Shown: one piece after another, positions 1 to 7,313 of the stretch
How positions within the stretch are numbered: position 1 is the stretch's first letter
How the letters are laid out: every line of letters starts with the position of its first letter
Source of the DNA: JANLTP01 sp031363055
GTDB lineage: Bacteria; Pseudomonadota; Gammaproteobacteria; Burkholderiales; Burkholderiaceae_E
Direction: 5' to 3'
NCBI GenBank assembly: GCA_031363055.1
Contig: JANLTP010000202.1
Location: forward strand, 1 to 31,119
Length of the DNA stretch: 31,119 nt
Notes under the pieces: generated by a model
Database searches by the model: none
Told to the model about the DNA's origin: nothing
Seen by the model: the letters and a program-made list of their open reading frames with translations, nothing else
Translations under genes and position numbers: made by a program

Positions 1-119
1 TCAACATCGCGTCCGATGCGGGACGGGTCGGCTCATCCGGCGAAGCCGTGTATGCCGCCTGCAAGGGCGGACTGATCGCGTTCTCGAAGACAATCGCCCG
101 CGAACATGCACGCCACGGC
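1..119 (+). pseudogene. Fragment of a badH-like SDR dehydrogenase (exact copy of 6546-6664)
   Basis: Codons 3-119 read N-I-A-S-D-A-G through A-R-H-G, the part of a short-chain dehydrogenase that carries the active-site Ser and the YxxxK motif. All 119 bases are identical to 6546-6664 of the complete gene further right, which corresponds to its residues 140-178. The match ends abruptly at base 119; base 120 onward is unrelated oxygenase sequence in another frame. The left limit of the repeat cannot be judged because it reaches the window edge. It is either a real duplication fragment or an assembly artefact at a contig end; it cannot encode a working enzyme. Confidence 0.85.
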
Positions 120-576
120 CGAACGTCTGCCGGACTATACCTCGCGCATGCAGAAGCGCTACGGCGAGGCGAAGGCGCGCGAGATCATGATCGACGGCGT
201 ACGGCACGTGATGATCTTCCCGAACCTGTTCATTGCCGAGATCCAGCTTTTTGTGATCCAGCCGCTATCGGTCTGTGAGACGGTGCAGCATGTGACTGCA
301 CTTCAGTTCAAGGGCGCCCCCGACCTGAACCGGCGGATGCGCCAGCAGACCATGGGTTCGGTCGGGCCGGCTGGCTTCCTGTTGGCCGACGATGCAGAGA
401 TGTACGAGCGCACCCAGCGCGGCGCCGCCCAACGCAACCCCGAATGGCTGTATCTCGGCCGAGGAAGACACCGCGAGCGGCGCGACGAGCAAGGCCATCT
501 GGTTGGCAACATCACCGACGACACGCCATCGCGCAACCTGTGGCAGTACTATCGTTCGTTGATGGAGGCTGCCTGA
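120..576 (+). pseudogene. Ring-hydroxylating oxygenase alpha subunit, C-terminal fragment
   Basis: This frame encodes about 150 residues ending in R-S-L-M-E-A-A and TGA. The signature is the C-terminal catalytic (SRPBCC-type) domain of Rieske non-haem iron oxygenase alpha subunits: an IFPNLFIAEIQLFVIQPL-type strand pair, then VGPAGFLLADDAEMYERTQ, the conserved GPAG...DD...W/YERxQRG block. The N-terminal Rieske [2Fe-2S] domain and the D..H....H iron site are absent, because at base 119/120 the gene is joined to a dehydrogenase fragment. An ATG at 106 lies in the same frame, but its first codons belong to the repeated dehydrogenase DNA. No beta-subunit gene follows; a CoA ligase starts 55 bases downstream. 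In an intact genome the enzyme would dihydroxylate or hydroxylate an aromatic acid. Confidence 0.8.
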
Positions 577-631
577 ACGACGTTCGCTTGAATCGAGTCG
601 ACCGCCGAGTCGACGAGCTCTGGAGACCACC

Positions 632-2209
632 ATGCTGATGCGTGAAATGCTCAGGCGCTGCGCGCAGAATTTCCCGAACAAGTCGGCCTATATCTGCGGT
701 TCGCGCCGCGCAACCTGGCGCGAAATGGACCGACGCTCGGACCGATTCGCAATCGCACTGCAGCAACTGGGCGTAACCAAGGGGACGGCGGTCTCGATCC
801 TGACGCTTGAGTCAATTGTGGTCTACGAGCACTTCTTCGCCTGCATGAAGATCGGTGCAATCCGCGTCGGCATCAACACTCAATATGCTTGGCCAGAGAT
901 CGAACACATCCTCCAGGACAGTGCAACCCGGGTAATCCTGGTCGATGCCCGCTGCCCGCACCTGACGCCCGAGCGCCGCGCCGAGCTCGAGTCAAAGGGA
1001 ATCAGGCTGATCGGCTACAACGGTGCGCACGACTTCGCGCTGGATTACGAAACGCTGCTGGCGCAGGCGAGCCAGCCACCGGTCTGGCCTGCGCTGGAAG
1101 GCGACGACCTCGTCATGTACAGCTATACCTCGGGCACCACCGGCGTACCCAAAGGCGTGATGCTCACCCAGGAGGGCGCGGCCAACGTCGTGGTTCATTG
1201 CATCGCGTCGTTCGGCTTTTCTCCTGACGATGTCTGGTACATGCCGGCCGCTTCGGCGTGGGTGGTCATCATGATGAATGTGTTCAGCCTCGGCAATGGC
1301 ATGACCAGCATCATTCCCGACGGGACGTTCCAGATTCAGTCGTTCCTGCGGGATATGCAGGAGTTTCGCGTGACCTCGGCGCTGATGGTGCCAACCATGA
1401 TCCGCCGCGCGATCGCCGAACAGCGGGCAAGCCGCTTCGACCTTTCGAGCTGGCGCATGCTGATTTACGGCTCGTCTCCAGCCACTCCGCAACTGATCCG
1501 CGACGCCCGCGAGGAATTCAAGGTCACTATGGTTCAGACCTATGGCCAGACCGAGACCACCGGTGGCTGGCTGACAGTGCTTACCGAGGAAGATCACAAG
1601 CGGGGGCTTGCCGATCGGCCGCAACTGCTGCGATCGATCGGCCGGGTTGGTGTTCATTACGAATGCTCGGTACGCGATGAAAACGGGCATCCGTTGCCGC
1701 CCAACACCCGAGGCGAAATCTGGCTGCGCGGCAACTCGATCATGAAAGGCTACTTGAACTTGCCCGAAGCGACTGCCGAAGCGCTCAGGGACGGCTGGTT
1801 GCGATCGAACGACATCGGTGCCGTCGACGACGACGGCTATGTTTATTTGCACGATCGCCAGAAGTTCATGATCATCACCGGCGCGGTCAATGTCTTCCCA
1901 GCGACCGTCGAAGCGGTTCTCTCGGAGCATCCGGCCGTTCAGGAAATCGCGGTCGTCGGCGTGCCTCATCCCGAATGGGGAGAGGCCGTGGTGGCGGTAG
2001 TGGTGCCACGCCCCGAGCACAAGGGCGTGACCGGCGCGGCGATCGCGGCCTTTTGCGACGGTAAACTGAGCCGCCCGGAGACGCCGAAGCATGTCGTCTT
2101 TGTCGATGACATGCCGAAGACCTTGAACGGCAAGCTGAAGAAAAACGAAATCAAGCACTGGCTGACCATCACACCCGGGCTCGTGCCCTGGTCGACAGAC
2201 GAGCGGTGA
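632..2209 (+). CDS. AMP-forming acyl-CoA synthetase (ANL superfamily)
   Basis: A 525-residue, full-length adenylate-forming enzyme that would activate a carboxylic acid to its CoA thioester via an acyl-AMP. Visible motifs in order: the Thr/Gly-rich phosphate loop TSGTTGVPKG at residues 166-175, YGQTE at 304-308, the Asp of the A7 region at about 394 (SNDIG, where TGD is usual), a hinge block DRQKFMIITGAVN at 408-420 (the usual GRxK begins with D here), and the catalytic Lys at about 501 in PKTLNGK. GGAG lies 6 nt before the ATG at 632, which favours it over the in-frame ATG at 638. It precedes an enoyl-CoA hydratase by 30 nt, probably one operon. The substrate cannot be read from sequence; the badH-like neighbour suggests an aromatic or alicyclic acid. 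Confidence 0.93.
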   Translation: MLMREMLRRCAQNFPNKSAYICGSRRATWREMDRRSDRFAIALQQLGVTKGTAVSILTLESIVVYEHFFACMKIGAIRVGINTQYAWPEIEHILQDSATRVILVDARCPHLTPERRAELESKGIRLIGYNGAHDFALDYETLLAQASQPPVWPALEGDDLVMYSYTSGTTGVPKGVMLTQEGAANVVVHCIASFGFSPDDVWYMPAASAWVVIMMNVFSLGNGMTSIIPDGTFQIQSFLRDMQEFRVTSALMVPTMIRRAIAEQRASRFDLSSWRMLIYGSSPATPQLIRDAREEFKVTMVQTYGQTETTGGWLTVLTEEDHKRGLADRPQLLRSIGRVGVHYECSVRDENGHPLPPNTRGEIWLRGNSIMKGYLNLPEATAEALRDGWLRSNDIGAVDDDGYVYLHDRQKFMIITGAVNVFPATVEAVLSEHPAVQEIAVVGVPHPEWGEAVVAVVVPRPEHKGVTGAAIAAFCDGKLSRPETPKHVVFVDDMPKTLNGKLKKNEIKHWLTITPGLVPWSTDER

Positions 2210-2239
2210 CCCAAACGTTCAACCCACCCTTAGGCGCTT

Positions 2240-3064
2240 ATGAACACGAATCCTGCAAAAACCGCACTGGTAAGCACCGGTCCAGCCCTGCTGGACCTGT
2301 ACGACGACGGCGTCGCCCATGTCCGCATGAACCGGCCGGAGGCCGCCAATGGCTTGAGCCTGGAAATGCTCAAAGCGCTGCACGAAGTGTTTGTGCAGGT
2401 GCACGGTGATGGCCGGGTGCGCTCGGTTTTGCTGACGGGCGAAGGCAAGAATTTCTGCGCCGGCGGTGACGTACCTGTGTTCCTGTCAAAAGGCGAGAAC
2501 TTGCCCGACTACATTCGCATGGTTACTTCGTATCTGCAGGCCGTCGCCTCGTTGATCATGCGCTTGAGTGTGCCGGTCATCTCGGCCGTCCAGGGTTACG
2601 CCGCTGGCGGCGGCGGTTTGGGTCTGGTCTGTTGCTCGGATCTGGTCATTGCCGGACAATCGTCAAAGTTCCTGGCCGGCGCGACACGGGTCGGTATGGT
2701 GCCCGACGCTGGTGTGTCCGTTACGCTGACCCAACTGGTCGGATTCCGCAAGGCGATGGAGATCATGCTGCGCAACCCTATCATCGCTGCGAACGAGGCC
2801 CGCGATATGGGCCTCATCAACCAGGTCGTACCCGACGACCAGATCATCAATGAGGCGCTCGCGATAGCGCGTGAACTGGCCGCCGGGCCGCCGGCTGCGC
2901 TGGCTGCGACCAAGCGGCTGCTGTGGAGCGGCATTGGCCGGGGCGTTGATCAGGCGATGCCTGAAGAGAACAGCACCCAGGCCCTGCTCGGCGGCACCCA
3001 GGACGCGCTTGAAGGGCTTGCTGCCGTCATCGAGAAGCGCGCGCCAAAATTTACCGGGCGCTGA
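2240..3064 (+). CDS. Enoyl-CoA hydratase/isomerase family protein (PaaG-like active site)
   Basis: A 274-residue crotonase-fold protein. The two oxyanion-hole regions are visible: FCAGGD at residues 72-77 and GYAAGGGG at 119-126. The usual hydratase Glu in the GGG-C-E-L helix is missing (the sequence continues LGLVCCSDL). At the second catalytic position it carries VPDAG with Asp156, which is the arrangement of PaaG-type enoyl-CoA isomerases and not that of two-Glu hydratases. It therefore may shift a double bond or open a ring instead of adding water. It follows the CoA ligase by 30 nt and is probably co-transcribed, consistent with a CoA-thioester degradation pathway. Substrate unknown. Confidence 0.9.
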   Translation: MNTNPAKTALVSTGPALLDLYDDGVAHVRMNRPEAANGLSLEMLKALHEVFVQVHGDGRVRSVLLTGEGKNFCAGGDVPVFLSKGENLPDYIRMVTSYLQAVASLIMRLSVPVISAVQGYAAGGGGLGLVCCSDLVIAGQSSKFLAGATRVGMVPDAGVSVTLTQLVGFRKAMEIMLRNPIIAANEARDMGLINQVVPDDQIINEALAIARELAAGPPAALAATKRLLWSGIGRGVDQAMPEENSTQALLGGTQDALEGLAAVIEKRAPKFTGR

Positions 3065-3113
3065 AATCAGTACAACAGCCCATGCACAGTGCAACTGTGT
3101 GTGGTGTTTCACG

Positions 3114-3929
3114 CTAGTGTTCCCGGCCCAGCGTCTTGCGCCAGCTTCCCATGAAAAGCGAAATACCGAGCAGCATTACCAAGCCGAGCAGGACGGCAGT
3201 GAAATAGATGCGCGGGTGCGTCCAATCGACCTCAGTGGAAAACCGTAGCAACTGAATGGCGATCAGCGGCAACAGTAGTACCAAAAACGGTGAAAGAATT
3301 CTGACCCGGTCGCGATCGTTTTCACGTGCGATCGACAGCAACAGCAGGCCAGGTAACAGGAAATAGGCGCTCAGCGCACGTCCGTTCAGCGGCGTGATTT
3401 TCCAGGGCGCCCAGTCGCCGAACCACGCGGGATGAAACAGACCGATCACCGCCTCAAGCGTGAACAGCAGACCCAAGCTGGTCGCGGCGAGCAGTTGCCA
3501 TCGCGCCAGCGGTACTTCAGGAGTCACCTTAGCGGCGCGCCGCTGCTGCCATAGATAACACGCGAGCAACACGGGTGGCGGCAGCAGATAGCTTGCGAAC
3601 CAGATATTGAAGGCGGCTGTTCCGATCGCAAATCGATCCCAGTGCCAAAAGGTCACGATCAACAGTGTGAAGGTGAACACAACTCCGGGTAGAACGAACA
3701 CTCGCACCATTTGCCAGCGGCGTGCAAACAGCAACAGGATGACGACCGGAACGAGCGCCATATAAAACCCGCCGAACATCGCTGCCATGACGGGTGGTTT
3801 GACCGTCCAGGCGAAGTTGCTTGCGGTCTCGGCGGGTCGCAGGCCGACACTCAGACTGGCTGCGGTGCCAAAGAAGAGTTCGACGAAAAACCAGGCGCGC
3901 AATGGCCAGATGATCGGTGTACTAGGCAT
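3114..3929 (-). CDS. Multi-pass membrane protein of unknown function (paralogue of the next gene upstream)
   Basis: About 271 residues with roughly seven or eight hydrophobic segments and short charged loops; no family recognised. I chose the ATG at 3929 (M-P-S-T-P) because it overlaps the stop of the upstream gene by 8 nt and a purine-rich GTGGAA lies just before it; a GTG at 3941 (M-E-C-V) is possible. It shares spaced motifs with the upstream protein: a T..HW.. F segment in mid-protein and W-x-WKI followed by a hydrophobic stretch and a run of Arg/Glu. That suggests an ancient duplication, and the two may form a heteromer. It is the last gene of a three-gene reverse-strand operon. Its function is unknown; it has no transporter or enzyme motif I can name. 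Confidence 0.8.
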   Translation of the reverse strand: MPSTPIIWPLRAWFFVELFFGTAASLSVGLRPAETASNFAWTVKPPVMAAMFGGFYMALVPVVILLLFARRWQMVRVFVLPGVVFTFTLLIVTFWHWDRFAIGTAAFNIWFASYLLPPPVLLACYLWQQRRAAKVTPEVPLARWQLLAATSLGLLFTLEAVIGLFHPAWFGDWAPWKITPLNGRALSAYFLLPGLLLLSIARENDRDRVRILSPFLVLLLPLIAIQLLRFSTEVDWTHPRIYFTAVLLGLVMLLGISLFMGSWRKTLGREH

Positions 3930-4710
3930 GACGCATTCCACGTACCGTGATGATCGCTGTTACCAGCGCCAACAGCGCGAGACCCGCGAACCAACTGATC
4001 GCCGAGAGACTGCCCCAAGTGAAAAGATTCGAATGCCGGGCCGATCCGATCAGGGTGAGCACCGCGAATATCAACAAGCCGATAGTCGGCAGTCGTGCTT
4101 CGACCCAATTGCGGCGAATTGCAATCATGAGCCCGAAAAAGCCATAGGCGAGCAACGGACCGGAATAGACCTGGGCGAGAAAGCTCGAGATTTTCCACGG
4201 CCAGATCTCGATGGCCAGCGTCGGTTTGATAAAGCACAGTGCTGCAAGCAGCGTGAACACGAGTCCCTGCACCGCATAGAACAAGGTGATCCAGACAGTT
4301 TGAATGCGTTTGCCGGCAGAAATCGCCGGTGCCGGTGTTCGATAGATGAGCCAGGCCGCCGATACCGGAAACACGATATACGCGAACAGCCAGAACCAGA
4401 CCGGCGATCGCGCCAGGTCGAACGCACTCCAGTGGATGATCGTGACCACCAAAAGCCAGCCAGTCCAGATGAATGCGATGTACACGACCATACGAATCTG
4501 GCTCAGGGTACGCGCAAACAAGGACAGCAACAGAAATGCGCTGCCGGACAGATACAAGGCACCGATGAATCGCGCATGCAGTGGCGGCACCGACCACGGC
4601 AGGGCGAGCAGTATCTGCTGCGGCCAAAAGAACCCGATACAACCGATCCAAAGGGCAAAACACAACACGGCGAAAAAGTAAATACGGTGCAGACCCAACG
4701 CAGTGTTCAT
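3922..4710 (-). CDS. Multi-pass membrane protein of unknown function (paralogue of 3114-3929)
   Basis: About 262 residues, mostly hydrophobic, with about eight predicted membrane segments. The open frame extends upstream to 4776, but that part is polar and runs into the preceding gene; the ATG at 4710 (M-N-T-A-L-G-L-H) gives a 19-nt gap after the previous stop and a natural N-terminal membrane helix. The motifs shared with its downstream neighbour are TIIHWSAF (its partner has TFWHWDRF) and IWPWKI (its partner APWKI), each at comparable positions. The stop overlaps the next gene start. No known family recognised. Confidence 0.8.
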   Translation of the reverse strand: MNTALGLHRIYFFAVLCFALWIGCIGFFWPQQILLALPWSVPPLHARFIGALYLSGSAFLLLSLFARTLSQIRMVVYIAFIWTGWLLVVTIIHWSAFDLARSPVWFWLFAYIVFPVSAAWLIYRTPAPAISAGKRIQTVWITLFYAVQGLVFTLLAALCFIKPTLAIEIWPWKISSFLAQVYSGPLLAYGFFGLMIAIRRNWVEARLPTIGLLIFAVLTLIGSARHSNLFTWGSLSAISWFAGLALLALVTAIITVRGMRHA

Positions 4711-4729
4711 GACGCGACGCCGAGTTTCA

Positions 4730-5128
4730 TCAGCGTTTCGAACGAGCAACGACTGGCTGCCGCACAAGAAAGGCAAACACGCCGAGCGCGCCGAGCACGA
4801 TATGAAACGGATGATCGAATGACTTGAGGCCCAGGCAAAGCTGCGACCCGCTGATCCACCCCGTCACACCGAGCGCCGTATAGAACAGACCGAACCCCAA
4901 TGCAAACCAACGGACCGCGCGTGCGCCCGCAATGATTGCGGCAAAAGACGACAGTGCGGTCAGAATATGAAGAACCGAGTGCTGGGCGACCATTTGCGTG
5001 GTTGCAAGCAGCGCAGGAAATGCGCCATCGACCGCAGGAATCGTTCGAGCAGCCAAAGTGCTGACACCCTGCAGCAGAAGAAAGACTCCGCTGAATACTG
5101 CATACCAGTAACTCGGGCTGTACGACAT
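4730..5128 (-). CDS. Small four-helix membrane protein, DUF4383-like
   Basis: 132 residues with four hydrophobic segments. The pattern HSVLHILTALSSFAA, then a Phe/Tyr-rich helix with YTALGVTG, then D-x-x-x-H-x-x-LGALG is that of DUF4383-type integral membrane proteins, which have no established biochemical function. The start at 5128 is supported by AGGAG six nt upstream. It is the first gene of a three-gene reverse-strand operon with two paralogous membrane proteins and is divergent from a DUF1499 gene across about 93 nt, which must contain the promoters for both directions. Confidence 0.78.
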   Translation of the reverse strand: MSYSPSYWYAVFSGVFLLLQGVSTLAARTIPAVDGAFPALLATTQMVAQHSVLHILTALSSFAAIIAGARAVRWFALGFGLFYTALGVTGWISGSQLCLGLKSFDHPFHIVLGALGVFAFLVRQPVVARSKR

Positions 5129-5221
5129 TCGGAACTCCTGCGGATCGACGAATGTGAATGATTAAAGCGACAATCCCAGCCGCATGGAGAGCCGCTAACC
5201 ATTTTGGATACTATCACTGGT

Positions 5222-6049
5222 ATGGAGCACCTGAAACCGAACAGCAGCCGCTCGAATCACCGTAGCAAGACGTCGGGCTTGGCACGGTGGTTATGCCTGG
5301 CGGCGCTGGCGATGGCGTTGCTGTGCTTGTTAGCCGTGCTCATCGGTGCGCTCGGCACCCGACTCAGTTGGTGGACTTACCGGATTTCGCTGGGCATGCT
5401 GGCCGGCGTGTTCTGGCTCGCTTTGCTGGCAAGCCTGATCGGCATCGTTGGCGCAGCGTTGGCGGCGTCGCGCAAGGCCAGCACCGGCGCTGCGCTCGCC
5501 GGTATCCTGGGCGTGCTCATCGCACTCACTATGGTGTATTCGCCCTGGAAGATGCGTGACACTGCTCTGCGCTTGCCGCCAATTCATGACCTCAGCACCG
5601 ATCTCGATGATCCACCTAAGTTTGATCGAGTCAAGGCTTTACGCGGACCTGACGATCATCCGGTCGCCTACGATGGTCCCGAAGTCGCCACGCTGCAACG
5701 CAAAGCTTATCCGCAGCTCGCGCCCCTGATCACGCCTGCGACTCGCCATCACGCCTTTGCCGCTGTATCGGCAGTGTTGGCAGAAATGGGGCTCCAAATA
5801 GTCGCATCGGACGCAACGCAGGGAAGACTGGAAGCCATCGCCACGTCGCGACTCTACGGCTTCAAGGACGACGTGGTCGTGCGCATCCTCGCCAATGGCC
5901 TGGGCAGCCGTATCGACATACGTTCGAAGTCTCGCGTTGGCCGCCATGACCTCGGCGTGAACGCGCAACGCATCGATGAGATCCTGCTCAGGCTACGCAG
6001 TACCCTGTTAAGTGTGGTGGTGCCCCCACCTCCAGCGCCAGGCTGGTGA
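5222..6049 (+). CDS. DUF1499 family membrane-anchored protein
   Basis: 275 residues from the ATG at 5222; an in-frame TTG at 5204 would add six residues. The N-terminal 120 residues carry three hydrophobic segments. The C-terminal soluble part has the DUF1499 signature: PPIHDLSTDLDDPP, then G-R-L-E-A, GFKDDVVVRI and the block DIRSKSRVGRHDLGVNAQRI. The role of DUF1499 proteins is not established. A TACTAT hexamer at 5209-5214 is a possible -10 box so close to the ATG that transcription could be nearly leaderless. It is divergent from the DUF4383-like gene and ends 81 nt before the badH-like gene. Confidence 0.88.
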   Translation: MEHLKPNSSRSNHRSKTSGLARWLCLAALAMALLCLLAVLIGALGTRLSWWTYRISLGMLAGVFWLALLASLIGIVGAALAASRKASTGAALAGILGVLIALTMVYSPWKMRDTALRLPPIHDLSTDLDDPPKFDRVKALRGPDDHPVAYDGPEVATLQRKAYPQLAPLITPATRHHAFAAVSAVLAEMGLQIVASDATQGRLEAIATSRLYGFKDDVVVRILANGLGSRIDIRSKSRVGRHDLGVNAQRIDEILLRLRSTLLSVVVPPPPAPGW

Positions 6050-6130
6050 GGATCCTCTTGATCACCAGCGGTCGCAGTTGTTGTTTCGCACGAGCGGTTG
6101 CTTGATTTTCCAAACCAGTAGAGAGGACTC

Positions 6131-6901
6131 ATGATGCAACGATTCGAAGGCAAGACGGTCATTGTTACTGGCGGCGGCGGTGGCATCGGAGGCGCAAGCT
6201 GCCACCGCTTCGCAAAGGAGGGCGCGCGCGTTGCGGTGCTCGACCTCAACCTGCCGGCTGCCGAGGCCGTGGCGACCGCGATCCGGGCCGACGGCGGGCA
6301 GGCGGCCGCCCTCCTCTGCGACATTACCGACCGTGCCAGTGTCGATGCGGCGGTTTCGACAACCGAGGCCCAGCTCGGGCCCATCGATGTGCTCGTCAAT
6401 AACGCCGGCTGGGATATCTTCAAGCCCTTCACCAAAACCGAGCCGGCGCAGTGGGACAAGCTGATCGCCATCAACCTGATCGGCATGCTGCATATGCATC
6501 ATGCCGTGCTGCCCGGAATGGTGGCGCGCAAGGCGGGACGCATCGTCAACATCGCGTCCGATGCGGGACGGGTCGGCTCATCCGGCGAAGCCGTGTATGC
6601 CGCCTGCAAGGGCGGACTGATCGCGTTCTCGAAGACAATCGCCCGCGAACATGCACGCCACGGCATCACGGTCAACGTGGTCTGCCCGGGCCCGACCGAC
6701 ACCGCCCTGTTCGCCGACTACAAGGCCGGCGCAGGCAACCCGGAGAAGCTGATCGAGGCGTTCACACGCTTGATTCCGCTCGGGCGCATCGGCCAACCGA
6801 ATGATCTGCCGGGCGCGATTGTTTTCTTTGCCAGTGACGACGCCGGCTACATCACCGGTCAGGTGTTGAGCGTCTCGGGTGGCCTCACCATGAACGGTTG
6901 A
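6131..6901 (+). CDS. badH: Short-chain dehydrogenase, BadH-like (2-hydroxycyclohexanecarboxyl-CoA dehydrogenase)
   Basis: 256 residues, classical SDR length. Visible: the NAD-binding TGGGGGIG at 13-20, NNAG at 90-93, Asn115, and the catalytic Ser143, Tyr156 and Lys160. From memory of the family, stretches such as WDIFKPFTKTEP, HMHHAVLPGM, SSGEAVYAACKGGL, ending in VSGGLTMNG, are strikingly like BadH of Rhodopseudomonas palustris, which oxidises 2-hydroxycyclohexanecarboxyl-CoA in anaerobic benzoate and cyclohexanecarboxylate degradation. GAGAGGA lies just upstream of the ATG pair at 6131/6134. The CoA ligase and enoyl-CoA hydratase genes 3 kb to the left fit a CoA-thioester ring pathway. A 119-base internal piece (6546-6664) is repeated exactly at the left end of the window. 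Confidence 0.9.
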   Translation: MMQRFEGKTVIVTGGGGGIGGASCHRFAKEGARVAVLDLNLPAAEAVATAIRADGGQAAALLCDITDRASVDAAVSTTEAQLGPIDVLVNNAGWDIFKPFTKTEPAQWDKLIAINLIGMLHMHHAVLPGMVARKAGRIVNIASDAGRVGSSGEAVYAACKGGLIAFSKTIAREHARHGITVNVVCPGPTDTALFADYKAGAGNPEKLIEAFTRLIPLGRIGQPNDLPGAIVFFASDDAGYITGQVLSVSGGLTMNG

Positions 6902-6970
6902 ACCTCAATCACGATCAACTGGTTGGATTTGAAGCATAACGCGATCAAGAAACAACTCGGATTGAAGTGA
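6902..6970 (+). pseudogene. hicA 3' remnant
   Basis: Immediately after the badH-like stop, a frame ending in TGA at 6968-6970 reads ...H-N-A-I-K-K-Q-L-G-L-K-stop, which resembles the usual C-terminus of HicA mRNA interferases (a short basic helix ending in Gly-Leu-Lys or similar). The HicB start codon follows one nt later, the normal hicA-hicB spacing. The rest of HicA, including its double-stranded-RNA-binding fold and catalytic His, is absent, because the badH-like gene ends at 6901. This is a short match, so it rests mainly on context. Confidence 0.45.
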
Positions 6971-6971
6971 G

Positions 6972-7313
6972 ATGCCTATGTACGCCTTCCCAATAACGCT
7001 TACGCTCGACAAGGAAAAGGGCGGCTTCGTCGTCACTTTTAAGGACATTCCCGAGGCTATTACTCAAGGTGAGACCGAAACCGAAGCTTTGGAGAACGCT
7101 CAAGAGGCGCTGGAAGTCGCGCTCGATTTCTATTTCGATGACAAGCCGCCTGTACCGACGCCCTCAAGCCCGAAGCGCAGGCAAAAGACGATCGAATTTT
7201 CGGCGAGTATGAGCGCAAAAGTTATTTTGCTCAACGAGATGATCGCTCAAGACGTCCGCTCGGTGGAGTTGGCTAGACGACTCGGCCCCTATCTTCACCG
7301 AAGAATGCATTGA
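6972..7313 (+). pseudogene. HicB-type antitoxin, C-terminally truncated
   Basis: The N-terminal part is a clear HicB antitoxin: PITLTLDKEKGGFVVTF, then DIPEAITQGETETEALENA, an RNase H-like fold that neutralises HicA. Around residues 78-105 a DNA-binding helix region begins (SAKVILLNEM...VRSVELARRLG), but after the Gly at 7284-7286 the reading switches to P-Y-L-H-R-R-M-H-stop. Family members normally continue for another 30 or so residues (a helix-turn-helix with a leucine-rich C-terminus). The 3' end lies inside the PEP-mutase-family gene on the other strand, so a rearrangement at about 7287 cut the gene. Its toxin gene is also missing apart from a tail. Confidence 0.8.

Noticed and set aside
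992..2158. Long reverse-strand open frame of 388 codons inside the CoA ligase gene
   Set aside because: It is antisense to a complete, motif-bearing gene; high-GC codon use produces such frames. Its translation resembles no protein.
3787..4827. Long forward open frame of 346 codons opposite the membrane-protein operon
   Set aside because: The product is very polar and low in pattern, as expected for the antisense of hydrophobic coding DNA; the reverse frames have membrane segments and shared motifs.
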